Shown here one piece after another: positions 1 to 12,103 of a stretch of 15,482 bases of DNA. The position numbers and the translations under genes are program-made. The DNA is from Terana coerulea (lineage: Eukaryota > Basidiomycota > Agaricomycetes > Polyporales > Phanerochaetaceae), in contig JAKOGH010000047.1 in assembly GCA_024811115.1 (NCBI GenBank), forward strand, positions 1 through 15,482, written 5' to 3'. Below the pieces are notes generated by a model. It was not told where the DNA came from, searched no databases, and was given only the letters and a program-made list of their open reading frames with translations. Every line of letters starts with the position of its first letter. Within the stretch, counting starts at the first letter, position 1.

Positions 1-2036
1 GGCCCCGAGATGCTTCTGGGAACGAGCTTCATCAGCCCAGGTGCGACCACCGAATTTGCGCGCCCCAGCAGCCCACAACCGCCGTCCACCAAAGATGCCA
101 TCCGCGCCCGCGAGGAACTCATCAAGGCCAAGAAACGCGAGGCTCGGCTGCGGGACGAGGAGGCGGACGATGTTGGCGAGCTCCGGCGAGTACTTCCCTG
201 CGCGGCGGCCCGTGCCAAGCAGACGGCGAAGCATGAGCACCAGCGATGCGAGCAGCGCCATGGAGCGGCGTGCTGCGAATGCGCGCCGTCGCGTCAATAC
301 GATGAGCGCGGATGCTGGCCTCCTGGACTACGTGGCGATCGAAGACGGGGAAGAGGATGCGTTGGGAGATAGTATTGATCGGGAACTTCATCGCCTGAAA
401 GGACCTGGTCGTTCGGTGAGCCTTTTAGCGGCTTCGTAGGCGGCGATGAATGCTTACATCCCAAGCAGAATTATCACATTCGGCAACGGAGCGAGATGAT
501 CTACGCCTCGTCCGACTCCGGTCACGGCGTGCACATCGACGGTGCCGGCGATGTTGCGAGTAGCAAAGCGTGGAGAATGGTTCGAAGACCCTCAGACATG
601 GTGAGTCTCATTCGCCTGGATCGCAAAGCATGAGCTGATGATCGATCCCAGAACGAGTATTCGCAACAGTTGAAACAACTGCGGGCGCAGGAAAGCTCCG
701 GAAAGTCGTACGGCAAGGTTTTCGTCAAAGGTTTGGGCATTCGTCTCACATGATACTCCATCGCTCATATCCCTCTGCAGTTCTTGGTGTCAAGCTCAAC
801 AATCTCCCTCTGCCACAACAGCGCACGGCGGTGTCGTGTACTCTGAACAACGGCATTCACTTCGTAACCACCCCAGAGTCTCCACTTAGCAGAGAGTGTC
901 GGATCGACCAAGAGTTTGAACTGTATGTACTCTGCATGTGTCCGTGAGATGCTGTGCTAACATTCTTCTAGCATCGAGCACAGCAAACTTGAGTTTACTC
1001 TGTCTGTTAAGGTGCGGCGGGATCCGCACATCGTCGCTCAGTTCAAGGCAAACACGCACACTCCGCCACCACCGCCTCAGCCTGTACCGCCACCAGCGTC
1101 GAAAGGAGGCATGCGAAGTTTCTTCGGTGGGAAGAAGCCCGTGAAGCCCGTCGCCCCACCACCACCACGGCCTCCGCCCCCGCTTCAGGAGAATCTGGCC
1201 CGATATCTCAAGCCCGACGGGACCCTTGCGCGGACGTTCATCGCATTCAAGGATATCGGACGGCACTGCGACACGAAGCTGTTCGAGACCAGCTTCCCTC
1301 TCATCGGCCAGAAATCTGAGGCGGCGTCGGCGCCGAAGACCATGCAAGTCGGGGAGATTATGCTTCAGGTGTTCCGGCTGCCACCGCTGCCGGGGATCTC
1401 ACCAGATCAGCTGCCACAGAGTCTGGAGGAGTGCCATCGCGGGCTGCGGCATGTCGGCTGGCACAAGGTCACATACTTCGAGGGTACTTTGACACAGAAT
1501 GGCGGTGACTGCACAGTACGCGCTCTCCGTCTACTGATTCTGTATGCCAATACTGATGTATTGATATAGTCATGGCGTCGACGGCATCTGCGTGTCATAG
1601 GGTCTAACCTGGTTGCGTTCAACGATGTGACCAAGAAGGCCACTGCGACTATCGACCTGAAGAAGGCGATCGCCGTAGAAGATGACCAGGAGTTCCGAAG
1701 TGAGCTCTTCAGCCCTGCATCCGTGATGTCAGCACGAAGTAGCCGCTACGTGGAATTCGATGTGCCGTATGGCGTTGAACGGTCGTTCCGCCTCGTATTC
1801 CCCGATGACCAAGAGATTATTTTCTTTGCCGACACGGACGACGAGAAGGCCAAATGGTGCGTTCGTCTAGAGAAATCCCACCATTGCCACGGTGCTAACG
1901 AGACTTTAGGTTGGAGGTGTTGCGTGCACTGGTTGGTCACATACCTCCCAATCCATTGTGGGCTGAGCTGCTGTGGCAACGACAGCAAGAGCTCGCTCGG
2001 CAAGCACCTTCGACACTTTCACCAATGCCTGGTTGA
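1..2036 (+). CDS. bud4: Bud4/anillin-like septation protein with C-terminal PH domain (5' end missing)
   Basis: Family role (known): Bud4/anillin-type proteins scaffold septins at the division site and bind membrane through a C-terminal PH domain. Exons by eye: 1-415, 469-600, 652-730, 781-922, 972-1515, 1570-1856, 1910-2036, giving about 574 residues; introns are 49-54 nt with GT-AG ends. Seen: a basic/charged N-terminal helix (around REELIKAKKREARLRDEE), then RRRSMSTSDA, an anillin-homology-like stretch (KVFVKVLGVKLNNLPLP, CTLNNGIHFVTTP), a proline-rich insert at about 1060-1190, and a PH domain from HVGWHKVTYFEGTLTQNGGD through WRRRHLRVIGSNLVAF to EKAKWLEVLRALVG. Stop is TGA at 2034-2036. 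Frame continuity across all six junctions supports the model. Oddity: the reading frame shifts by one base near 181-186 inside exon 1. The gene continues upstream of the window. The family is fairly sure; the exact symbol less so. Confidence 0.85.
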
Positions 2037-2464
2037 TGTACCTCGCAATCTTATCATTTTGACATCTCTTCTCTTCCTTGCTTCTACTCTTCGTTTTTTT
2101 CTGAACGCATGTTTCTTGCCCGCATCATTTCCTTGCATGTTTCTTCCGCTGTACGTTATACTCTTCCTATGACCCAGTGACATATGCTGTTCCGTCGTTC
2201 CCGTCAACTCGAGCCTGTATCATTATATATCATCCAATGCAATTTCAAGTCGTTTCTATGGAAAATACTACACAAGTGCTCACGTCTGACCGTGCTTTTG
2301 CGCAATGATCAGCGGAGAGCTTGCGGAATGATAGTTATATCCTCAGCCGAGAGCCTGAGCGCTGAGCGCCGAGCAGGAATCAAACGAACTTTGTGGCGCT
2401 GACGGCGCTAAACAACATTGCTGGTCGCCATCACAACGTGTAAGTGAAGTAACAAGCGATATTC
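2037..2464. other. Intergenic DNA after the Bud4-like gene
   Basis: No coding signal is supported here. The stretch just after the stop is T-rich (T-run near 2093-2100), which fits a 3' untranslated region. The remainder is mixed sequence, with a GAGC/GCTGAGC-rich patch at about 2347-2375. I see no tRNA, long repeat or conserved motif. Confidence 0.5.
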
Positions 2465-2839
2465 CAGTCGATTGCATATCGTTAGCCGGACCCAAAATTC
2501 TTCTCGACCCACCGAGGGTGGCGCCTGCCCCACCAAGGACGCCCAAGAGCCCCTTAGGCGCCCCGCGCCAAAAGAGCCTTGCCAGCATTCTCTCGCGTCA
2601 GTACCAACGTAAGGCAACTTCAAACATCGCGCAGAGGGTGCACGACTCACTTTACCTGCTCAAGCACCCGACTGAAGATGACCTGCGCGATTTTACGGGC
2701 AGTCGCTCATGAGCGGGACTGCTGGCTCGGGACGCCGGCCAGGCGCTTGGTGGGTTCGAGAGGCGTTAGGCGAGGTTTGCTCCACACTCCGCTGCGCGCA
2801 GGATTTTTTGTGATCAGGCTAACGATATGCAATCGACTG
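2465..2839. mobile_element. Inverted-repeat element (MITE-like remnant) upstream of the PPR gene
   Basis: A perfect 23-bp inverted repeat has arms at 2465-2487 and 2817-2839 (core GATTGCATATCGTTAGCC and its complement) around a 329-bp spacer. Outside the arms, the complement of about 2445-2464 resembles 2855-2880 (GGATATTCGCTT-like), so the true termini may lie further out. No convincing target duplication was found and no transposase is encoded. A short open frame inside (2518-2712) has no recognisable family. The element ends about 80 bp before the PPR start codon, so it lies in that gene's promoter or leader. Classification is uncertain. Confidence 0.5.
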
Positions 2840-2917
2840 TCACCCTTACTCAACCCTTCCTCTTGGATATTCGCTTTTATTACTTATAGAAGCGCTGAAA
2901 GCAACTGTTGCAGGTGA

Positions 2918-5900
2918 ATGTCTACTCGCGGTATCCCCCGAATTTCCGGAAGACTCGTCCACCGTCCCATCGTTGGTCGCTGCCTAGCATCCGAGTTTTC
3001 GGTACCATGGCACAGCTCACGAGGCCTTCACTCCGGACCAAGTAACCAGAGCAAGGATTTGGGGCTGCCAAAACCCGCTACTCATACGCAGGGCGTCGGC
3101 GAATCTCTGTCCACCGAGCCTTTAACATCATCATCCACTGAGGCCGAGTCAGACCCCGATCCGCACTTCGACCCCCCTGCCATACTCAGCACGACTGACT
3201 TCATTATTCCCCCTTCTTTCATACTCAGTACACGAAACTAGTTGTATCATTGTCCTCCAGCGACCTGCACGCAGCTGCCACGGCGTGGTCTTTGCTCAAG
3301 AAGGATCCGCTATTGCGCTGCCTTGAGTTCCGTCACTGGTCATACATCTCGGACGCAGCTTCTTCCGCATTCCAAGCTCTCACATCCTCCCGCAGCAGCC
3401 AAAGTCCCAGCGCACACGCTCTAATCGAAGACATCGCCGTCTACACTACAGCGAGGGGAGCCTTGAGAGCCTCCAACACTGTGATGACCGCCTCGATCGC
3501 CAGCGAAGACCCCAAAAGGTGATTCGCATGTTCGCAGCTATGCGCGCGCTGAATGAGGAGGACTACGAAACAAAGGAAGACCCCCGAGATGGTGCACTCA
3601 CCCGGCAATGGCAGGCACTCCACCCTATGACCATTTGCCTCGTCCTAGCCGCTTTCGTTCAGCGAGGGTCATCGTTCGCGGAGATGCTCGATATGTGTTT
3701 GGACCTGCGGCTTGACGTACAGTTCACTGCCCCCACCGCTCTGGAGTTGGTAAGGAACCGTCTCCCTGAAGGTTGGAAGCTGCGAGGCCGAGTAGAGCAG
3801 CGGGCCATCCAACTAGCCAACGCCTATGTCCTCAAGGACCCTAAACGGTTCTCCAAATACGTATCCAATAAATCGGCTGATGTAACCTGTGGCTGGATTG
3901 CACTGGAACCCTTCTACGATTCCATTATTCGTTGTTTGACTGGGCGTAATTCTTGGCTAGCCCTTCGTCCATCCCTCACATCTTTCGCGCAACCTGTTGC
4001 ACTGCCCGAGAATGCTTGGGCGATACTCATCAGGGCATTCATGCGTCTTCGTCGACCGGCTTATGCGGATAAGATCTGGCTCGACATGGAGAAACTGGGA
4101 GTGGACAAAGACATCGGTGTGTGGGTCGCAGTCTTGGACGGCTTTGCAAAGTCAGGCATGGTTGATCGTCTATCCACGTCCTGGGACATGCTGCGCCAGG
4201 TCATAACGCCTAATGCTGACGCTTATCGGGCCCTCATATATGGCCTCTTCCACGGCGGCCGCTTCGAGGCTGCTATGGCTCGCTTCTATGAATTTCAAGG
4301 CCTGCTTCAACGGGAGAAGCTTCAACTTGAAGACCCTGCAGTTTTATCGGTGTACAACTTGACGCTGCACTGGCTTCTGCGCAGCGACCGGGAGGTGGAC
4401 GCCACGGCAGTTTTTGCCCGGATGAGACAGGTTGGACCCTGCCCGGACGTAATATCCTACAACACGTGGATTATCCATCACACGAAGTCCAACAAACTCA
4501 GTGCAATACTGTCGCACCACCCAGTTTGCAAATGGTTTCTAGTTTGCGCGAGTAATAAGGATGCCCTGCCCTCGTCAATGGGCGCTCTAGTATGAACTGG
4601 GTGTGACTTAGGGTTCTGTAGCTTGCAAGAATTAATGGCGATTTTAGATGCAGTAGTGGCGAAGTCTGAGGGTTACCGATTGCGCAGGTTGGGTGTTTGC
4701 AAGGTAGTGCGCACTTGTCACCAATTTGAATTGACGGGTCACGGCGGCGTAACTTTTCTCCGCTCGGCACACGCCCAGTCTTACGCTCGGAGTCTCAATA
4801 ATGGAGTTGGCCTTGGTGCACCTGTCTTGCGGAGTTCAAATCAGAATCACTCTCCAAGTGGCCTTGTCACGCATCAAACACCGAAAACATATCCTTGCTT
4901 TCGTTTCGTCATACAGCAAGGATCGGGTAGTACAGGAAGAGTTCATATCCAAGATATTATGAAGATATGTTTTCCTGGATTATAACGTAGGCAAGTACGC
5001 TGTGGATCTTCGTATCAGATCTGTTTGCAACTCGCAAAACCACCGTTCATCATCTGAGAGATCACCCTCACAACAGAATATTACACGTCTCAGTGCATGA
5101 TATATGATTGAGGTAGTGAATGTGCTATAATATTTCTGGGCTCATCGGTGAGGTGCGGATGCCAGAACTCGTGTTTTGCAAACGTGTGCGCTTTGCAAAC
5201 TGGGTGGTGCGACAGTAGCTCCGCTTCTAAGGCTGATGACCGCGTCAGGAAATCTTGTAAACGTCGAAACGTCAGCCATGCTCCTTTCGGCGCTTCATCA
5301 TGCACGCTCAGATGCAGCTGAACTGGTACTTCGCGCTATGGAAACACGGGGCGTACAGCCGGATACACATCTGTGCAACTCTCTTCTCGAGTGTTTGGCG
5401 AACCAGCAAACGGAAGCATCTATGGAAGCGGTATATTACCTTGTTGATAGGATGGAAGATAGCACATCCGGTATACCGAAGCCCGACGTGGTGACCTACC
5501 GTATCGCTTTGTGCGGCATCCTCAGTAGGGACTGGCCCAACTTGAACATCAAGCTGATTGACAAACGGCGGAGCCGCTACACACGCCTGGTTATACGAGG
5601 ATTCTCTTCCTCCGATAGCATCCGAGACAGGCGATATCGATTCATAAAAGATATCCATCAGGAGTTTTATCACATTATCCAGGCCTGCATATCTAATCCG
5701 AGTAAAGAAGGCATTCGAAGCGCCATGTATTACTACGATTGGTATACGAGAGTGGTCCCGGCGCACCGCATCAAGCATTACCTGTGGACTGAACTTTTGT
5801 TGGCGTTCGTGAAGCGGGAGGAGTGGGACGCGGCAAGGCGGCTAAAGGATCATATAATGAGCTTGGTGGAGGCGAGGAAGTCGTCGCCCCGGCCGGTGGT

Positions 5901-5934
5901 TCCACTGCACATCAGGCGAAATAGTAAGCGTTAA
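2918..5934 (+). CDS. Pentatricopeptide-repeat (PPR) protein, interrupted by a MITE; possibly a pseudogene
   Basis: PPR proteins bind organellar RNA (known). Seen: the start at 2918 opens an Arg/Ser-rich, acid-poor N-terminus with RGLHSG, like a mitochondrial presequence. An intron ends at a strong acceptor at 3228 (pyrimidine tract, CTGAC branch point); its donor is unclear, with 3095 (GTCGGC) and 3002 (GTACCA) both fitting the frame. Coding follows from 3229 (YTKLVVSLSSSDLHAAATAW), shifts frame at 3518-3519 (one base seems missing before VIRMFAAMRAL) and continues to 4508. PPR-like helical pairs are visible, for example NAWAILIRAFMRLRRPAYAD, NADAYRALIYGLFHGGRFEA and PDVISYNTWIIHHTKSNKL. The frame resumes exactly at 5218 (APLLRLMTASGNLVNVET) after the 707-bp insertion and ends at 5934; the full product would be about 725 residues. 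Without splicing, translation would stop inside the insertion at 4593-4595 and lose about 240 C-terminal residues. Family clear; functionality doubtful. Confidence 0.82.
4509..5215. mobile_element. 707-bp MITE with 24-bp TIRs and TA duplication (Tc1/mariner-like)
   Basis: The terminal inverted repeats are perfect over 24 bp: 4509-4532 begins CTGTCGCACCACCC and 5192-5215 is its reverse complement. The element is flanked by TA on both sides (4507-4508 and 5216-5217). Removing it together with one TA rejoins the PPR reading frame without any gap, which confirms the boundaries. Subterminal TTTGCAA motifs recur near both ends and internally (about 4696 and 5024). There is no transposase. A TA target site and short TIRs point to Tc1/mariner-type mobilisation in trans (inference). 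The perfect TIR match suggests a fairly recent insertion. Confidence 0.85.
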
Positions 5935-8172
5935 TAGGCGCGGAATATGCCGGATATTCCGTGCATATTCATGACATAGACAAGTAGCGCCGGGAAGAAT
6001 AGCCCCGGGATATTCCCGATACCTTTAGGTTGAGGGTCTTACCGTACGATAGTTGATTAGGGCCCCTGCGATCTTTGCAAGATCTGGCAAACAACGTGGC
6101 ATTTCACGTGGCCCGCACGTGGCTCCTTCGTTACTGTTCATTTCCTTACGGCAAACTTGCTCACTGTACACCGTCTCCATCGCGTCTCATTCCTCTTCCC
6201 ACCATATCTGCTACGCCTTCATGTTATGGCGTGCATTTGCGAGGCCACTGTTCACACCATGGAATCAATCTGTTCTTTCTGAGGATTTCAATCAAGAGGT
6301 TTACATAATGCGTGAGGCGGAGTTACTGCTCTAAAGCTGCGCATTGTTATCCCGGATGGCGGGGACTTATTGGCGGTATCGGGCCCTGCTGCATAAAATG
6401 CGGCCTTATAATTTTTGTTACTCATATTGGCCTATATCAAGTCAATATTCACGGCATAGTGTGCGGATAATCAGGAAATAGTCTGTGGTGCGATATTTCC
6501 TGGTAAGCGCCCATCGGGAACGTCCGCAGAACACGGCGCCGGCTTTAATTGGCACACTAGGAACACTAGACAGCACCCTAGACCCATTATGACAATATAT
6601 TACATTCAATGGTGATGTAGTACTACATACATGGCTACTAATACTAAGATGCATGCAGGGTAATATGTACTGGTCTCTACCACAGTCCAGCATGCGCACA
6701 ACACAACCTGGTGACATGGCAGTGTTGCATACCAGCTTGGTCTTCATCCACGAGTATGCTGTTGGCCCGTCGCGTCACACCTGAGAGGTCTCTGATGCAT
6801 TATCAGCAAGTGCGCAAGCAGCAGGCGCAGATACACGCACAGTCCCATGGAATACCCGCCCAACCCCATCAACGTACTCATACACATATGATCATGAGAA
6901 CATCTGAGGCTCAATACTGAAAAATGTTTTGAGCAAAGAACTAACTGAAACAAGTGAGAGGAAACGGCATACACATACATTGCGCAGATGCGGCAGGGCT
7001 GGGCTGGGCTGTGAAGTCCAAGGTCGCATGATGGGAACAGGGCCAGTGACTAGTCATGGCCGTCAACCAGTGGATGCCAGAGAGAGACAAGGGTGACTCA
7101 CCAAGGCAGACCCTGACGACTTAGACTAAAAGTGTCAGTGCTAAGCACTGGGGGACATGAGAGGGTGGGGGTCGTGGACAAGAGACGATGAAGGACAAGG
7201 TGCCGATGACGCGGCTTATAACCTCGACGCTCCATACCCAAATTGGGCGACGGCGCAAAGGCCCACATCCTCGCAACATATCCCAGGCCGCAACTATGTC
7301 AAGAATATTGCTCTGCGCGAATATGCAATGAATATGTACTTGATATGTGATATATAAAGGGGATATCAGCGCTAACTATTTTGGGTCAACATGCAGTGAT
7401 TCTTGGTGTTTCAGTCCAGACATTACTTCGCATAGTTGACAGCCACCCAAGTGCAAGAGCACCACTAAGAGTGCCATCGCCGTCTTCGCTGCCAGATCTG
7501 TAGTAGCCCGAAATCCGCAAATGTGTAAGTCAACATAGCACTTTACTGTACTCAATGATTTATATCTATACACTTCATTTATCCGCTTCTATGCATTGGA
7601 TCTGGAGTCAGATTTTGATTTATTGTAAGGTAAGTCAAAGGTAAGTAGCCTAGTATGTAAAGCTTACAGAGTTCCTGACGATAGCGTGGACGCGTATCAG
7701 CACATAACTCACCCAACCGCACTCCTTGCAATTCTCCTACACACCCGCCCATCGCTTATCCTTCAAGCTTCCATAAACATTGCTGGAATGACACAACAGA
7801 GAGGCGCAAGATTGCCCTGAGTTCTGTGCTTCGGTATTAACAGATTCCGCAAGTAGCGTCCAATCAGGGCGAGTACACTCACGGAGTGTGTTAAGCGGAT
7901 GTAGCCAGGCATATGCATGATCCCATCCTCAACCCCCGCTCCGAAATCAGTGTTAGTAGAGAGAAATGTTGGAGGCAGTGAGCGTTGCCAGATGGATTCC
8001 CCGCGTTGTCACTGTTACTATTAGCACCTGCCTAAAGCGGATGGGCGGTGTAAGTGCCTTCATATCGATTGCGTTTCACGCTGCTTCCGCGTTGTATATG
8101 ATCCCAATCTCCCTCTCCTCCCTCTCTTCACCTTCACCTCTCGCGAACGACACGATCTAGACCGACGACAAA
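5935..8172. other. Gene-free 2.2-kb intergenic region
   Basis: I find no supportable gene on either strand; the open frames are short, have no recognisable motifs and do not join through plausible introns. Visible structure: short palindromes at 5942-5960 (GGAATAT/ATATTCC) and about 6007-6019 (CGGGA/TCCCG), a 14-bp perfect palindrome at 6615-6628, and a GGGCT triplet near 7004-7017. The last part (from about 7900) should hold the promoter and leader of the MAP kinase gene. No tRNA-like fold was seen. Confidence 0.5.
8107..8140 (+). promoter_or_regulatory. Pyrimidine-rich tract upstream of the MAP kinase
   Basis: An almost pure C/T run (CTCCCTCTCCTCCCTCTC and following) lies 30-70 bp before the start codon at 8173. 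CT-rich tracts just upstream of transcription or translation starts are common in highly expressed fungal genes (known). The role here is inferred from position only. Confidence 0.4.
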
Positions 8173-9827
<1,655 letters not shown>

Positions 9828-10105
9828 GCCATATCTTCATATTTTCCTCGCTTGCCACGGACACGCTTCGCGAGGGCCCACACTCCTTCGGCAACTGTCG
9901 ACGCTCGCCTCCATATACCGCTGGTCGACGACTTCGTTATAATTTATATAGGCTGGAAATGAGAGCTGTACTTGTATACGCGTAGAGAGATCAAACATCA
10001 CTTTGAGTCTTCGAAGAAGTTTGTGGATGTTCCCATACTTTGAATTCGAAAGACCGAACTCAGGAGCGCGATTCAAGCGCATACAACTTGCCTTCACCCA
10101 CCATC
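9828..10105. other. Intergenic spacer between the MAP kinase and the DUF952 gene
   Basis: The 278 bp between stop and start hold AT-richer sequence near 9940-9955 that could serve 3'-end formation of the kinase transcript, and presumably the promoter of the next gene. The two genes are in the same orientation. No repeat or RNA gene was recognised. Confidence 0.4.
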
Positions 10106-10522
10106 ATGGCTGCCCCGAACGATGCAAAACCCGCATACGTGTATAAGCTCATCCACCACACCGCTCCTCCGCCGACTCCTCTTCCCGAAGCTCTGCCCGT
10201 AAGCGAGCTAGACCAGAAGGACAAGTTCGTGCACCTGTCTACAGCCAAACAAATCCCAAACACACTCAAGTACTTCTTCGCGAGCGATCCGAGCGTATAC
10301 ATCGCGCGCATCCCGTACGATGCTCTGGACAAGGACATAAAGTGGGAGGATCCGAAGGCTGAGGTGTGCGGACCACGGGGCGGGGAAGGCATGTTCCCAC
10401 ATCTGTACAACGGGCTGAAGCTGGGGCGAGGTGAGATTGAGACTGTGCAGTGCTGGACAAAGGCTGAGGGTGAGGGCTGGGATGAGGCGTTGAAGAAGGC
10501 TGAAGATTGGCTGGTGTACTAG
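10106..10522 (+). CDS. DUF952-family protein
   Basis: An intronless 138-residue protein. Seen: YVYKLI near the N-terminus, FVHLSTAKQIPNTLKYFF in the middle and MFPHLYNGL towards the C-terminus, which is the layout I recognise for the DUF952 family (Pfam PF06108). The family occurs in bacteria and fungi; its biochemical role is not established to my knowledge. The start was chosen at 10106 because it directly precedes the conserved part and has a good context (CATCATGGC); the frame stays open upstream to 10040 but without family-like sequence. It is the only gene of the five with neither introns nor an apparent frame break. No signal peptide or membrane segment is visible, so it is probably cytosolic. 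Confidence 0.85.
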   Translation: MAAPNDAKPAYVYKLIHHTAPPPTPLPEALPVSELDQKDKFVHLSTAKQIPNTLKYFFASDPSVYIARIPYDALDKDIKWEDPKAEVCGPRGGEGMFPHLYNGLKLGRGEIETVQCWTKAEGEGWDEALKKAEDWLVY

Positions 10523-10847
10523 AGGCAGAGCACTTCCGAGCTGCGCTTTTTCTCCAGAGCTGCTCGACTCAAATCCATAAATCCAGAGAATTTACGAAGA
10601 GCGTGGATTCAAGTTGTGAACGACGAACTCAGGAGGCTTGTCGAATGAGCCTAAAATCGAAGGACCTGGAAAATGAGAAACAACAACAACAATGTATATA
10701 GAACCTTTGCAAAAACATAACGCAGGTGCGATGGCAGGGTCTGCACAATTTCTTTATGCACAAGGTAACATGTTGTCCCAAGGGGGATGCAAAAATAAAA
10801 TCCTATACGTGAGGCCATAAAATCCGAATAACGGCCCTTGGGGGACC
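10523..10847. other. Intergenic DNA after the DUF952 gene
   Basis: No coding signal. It holds a short CAACAACAACAA run near 10681 and AATAAAA-like sequence near 10792 that could belong to a 3' end. The end of the stretch is a short repeat (10819-10855) shared with 13703-13739. Confidence 0.4.
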
Positions 10848-10855
10848 CCCCTCCC
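10819..10855 (+). repeat. Short dispersed repeat, copy 1 (interrupted by the hAT-like MITE)
   Basis: This 37-bp stretch aligns with 13703-13739 with about four substitutions and two one-base indels (both carry ATAACG..CCCT..GGGACCCCC and end in CTCCC). The hAT-like element inserted at its right edge, so copy 2 resembles the left side of an empty site. Confidence 0.55.
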
Positions 10856-11531
10856 TAGTGTTGCCGTGACCTGACTGGAAAGTCGCAAGTCATCAAAGTC
10901 AAGTCACACCGCAGTCAAGTCACGTCAATTCATTAGCTGATGCGTCGGCTTGACTCGGCTTCGACTTGACTTGTGACTGCAGTCACGACTGCATCCCGAA
11001 TTGGAAGGTACTGGTCACCCTTAGCGCAAATCGTGCTTTACGGCCCTTAAACGAGATAAAATACTCACTGGGCCTATTTGACATCATTTTCATGCATCTG
11101 TCATTTATTATATATATATATACCCTTTGCCGCCGCGAGAGCGTGCAACAAGTGAGACTGCGAACGTCAGCTTTAGGCGCCCACGGGAGCTGGTGCGCGG
11201 ATCAGCATTATTAGCGCCGCACGTTGATGGAGAAGCCGGTGCCATCTCCGACGTTTGCAGTCGAATTTCACGTCCCTGCAGCCATACTATGTAGGTAGAG
11301 ATACTAGGATACGCCATGAATAATCCATAGAGCATGCACCCACCCCGAAAATATGGGTATATGGCTCAGAGGCTGCGGAACTCACTCTGAAGTCTGTCGG
11401 GGACTGACTGAAGTCGACTGAAGTTGCAGTCAAGTTGATCGGGAACGACTTGACTTGACTTGACTGTCCCAAAAGGATCAGTCATCAAAAGTCAAGTCAC
11501 AGTCAATTCAATTCAAGTCACGGCAACACTA
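10856..11531. mobile_element. Non-autonomous hAT-like MITE, 676 bp, with exact 8-bp target duplication
   Basis: Termini are TAGTGTTGCCGTGAC(C/T)TGA at 10856-10874 and its complement at 11513-11531, 18 of 19 matching. Both sides are flanked by the identical 8-mer CCCCTCCC (10848-10855 and 11532-11539). An 8-bp duplication and TIRs starting TAG are characteristic of hAT elements (known). Both subterminal regions are packed with CAAGTCA/TGACTTG motifs (about 10892-10975 and 11390-11515), which resemble clustered transposase-binding sites. No transposase frame exists, so mobilisation would be in trans. A (TA)7 run lies inside at 11109-11122. Confidence 0.85.
11109..11122. repeat. (TA)7 microsatellite inside the hAT-like MITE
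   Basis: Seven TA dinucleotides in a row within the AT-rich centre of the element; likely length-polymorphic. Confidence 0.8.
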
Positions 11532-11539
11532 CCCCTCCC

Positions 11540-12047
11540 CCTTCGGCACATTCCGATCATTCCCACGGTTTATATATGGTATCTCGGATCACGTTCAGCG
11601 CGGCCGTCAGTGGACGGCAGTGCCCGCCGCACTCGGTCACGTCGAGTGCTCCTTCTTCCTTTGCGCGTGTTGTAGATGCAAGCTGTGCGAAGCAACTCAG
11701 TATTTTACTGTGGACCTTCAGCAGGCTAATGTTGCGAAATATTATTTGTGAGAGCTGGTGAATCATCAGTGATATCAGTTCAGCTCAGGCCAGCAAATAT
11801 CCCTGAGCTATGAACATCAATATTGTTACTGTGTTATATTGCTCAACCCATGTCACCCAGCATATAGAGCTGCCGGTAGCTAAGACTTATCCTCTGAAGG
11901 GTTCTGGACCGAGGTGTCGGCACGGCTAGAATAACATTGTTACCCCAGTGACTTGTCACCGTCACTGAGTTGAAGCAAGTATACAGTGCATAAGTAATGG
12001 TGTGACCGTTACTTACCCAATCCAACCACACCGAGCTCTTGGGCGTA
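11540..12047. other. Gene-free spacer between transposon insertions
   Basis: About 500 bp with no credible coding frame on either strand. Only weak local dyads are visible, for example GTAATGGT/ACCGTTAC near 11995-12013 and AGTGAC/GTCACT near 11948-11967. No RNA gene was recognised. Confidence 0.4.
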
Positions 12048-12103
12048 GAAACACGCTAGTCTCGGTTCCAGACCCTTTGCCCTAGTCTCGTTCCCATTCC
12101 GTG

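Noticed and set aside
2518..2712. Small + strand frame inside the inverted-repeat element as a gene
   Set aside because: It has no recognisable motif or splice partner and lies entirely within the repeat spacer.
4805..4860. Possible tRNA or tRNA-derived SINE with a GTTCAAATC B-box
   Set aside because: The T-stem does not pair, the upstream TGGCCTTGG is a poor A-box, and no cloverleaf forms; it lies inside a TIR element explained otherwise.
5988..6385. Inverted pair CCCGATACC/GGTATCGGG as a MITE in the long intergenic region
   Set aside because: Only about 9 bp match, the flanks do not align and no target duplication is present.
6615..6628. Perfect 14-bp palindrome ATGTAGTACTACAT as an operator
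   Set aside because: It is isolated and far from any gene start, with no second copy; a chance occurrence is plausible.
7376..7573. Minus-strand frame with a hydrophobic stretch (TAMALLVVLLHLGG) as a small membrane protein
   Set aside because: It lacks a convincing start context, neighbouring exons or family similarity; a single hydrophobic run is weak evidence.
7966..8160. Upstream open reading frame ending 12 nt before the MAP kinase start
   Set aside because: The encoded peptide has no family features, and without a mapped transcript start it may not be in the mRNA.
10056..10635. 12-bp direct repeat CGAACTCAGGAG on both sides of the DUF952 gene, suggesting a mobile gene
   Set aside because: Several 12-bp matches are expected by chance in 15 kb, and no terminal inverted repeats accompany it.
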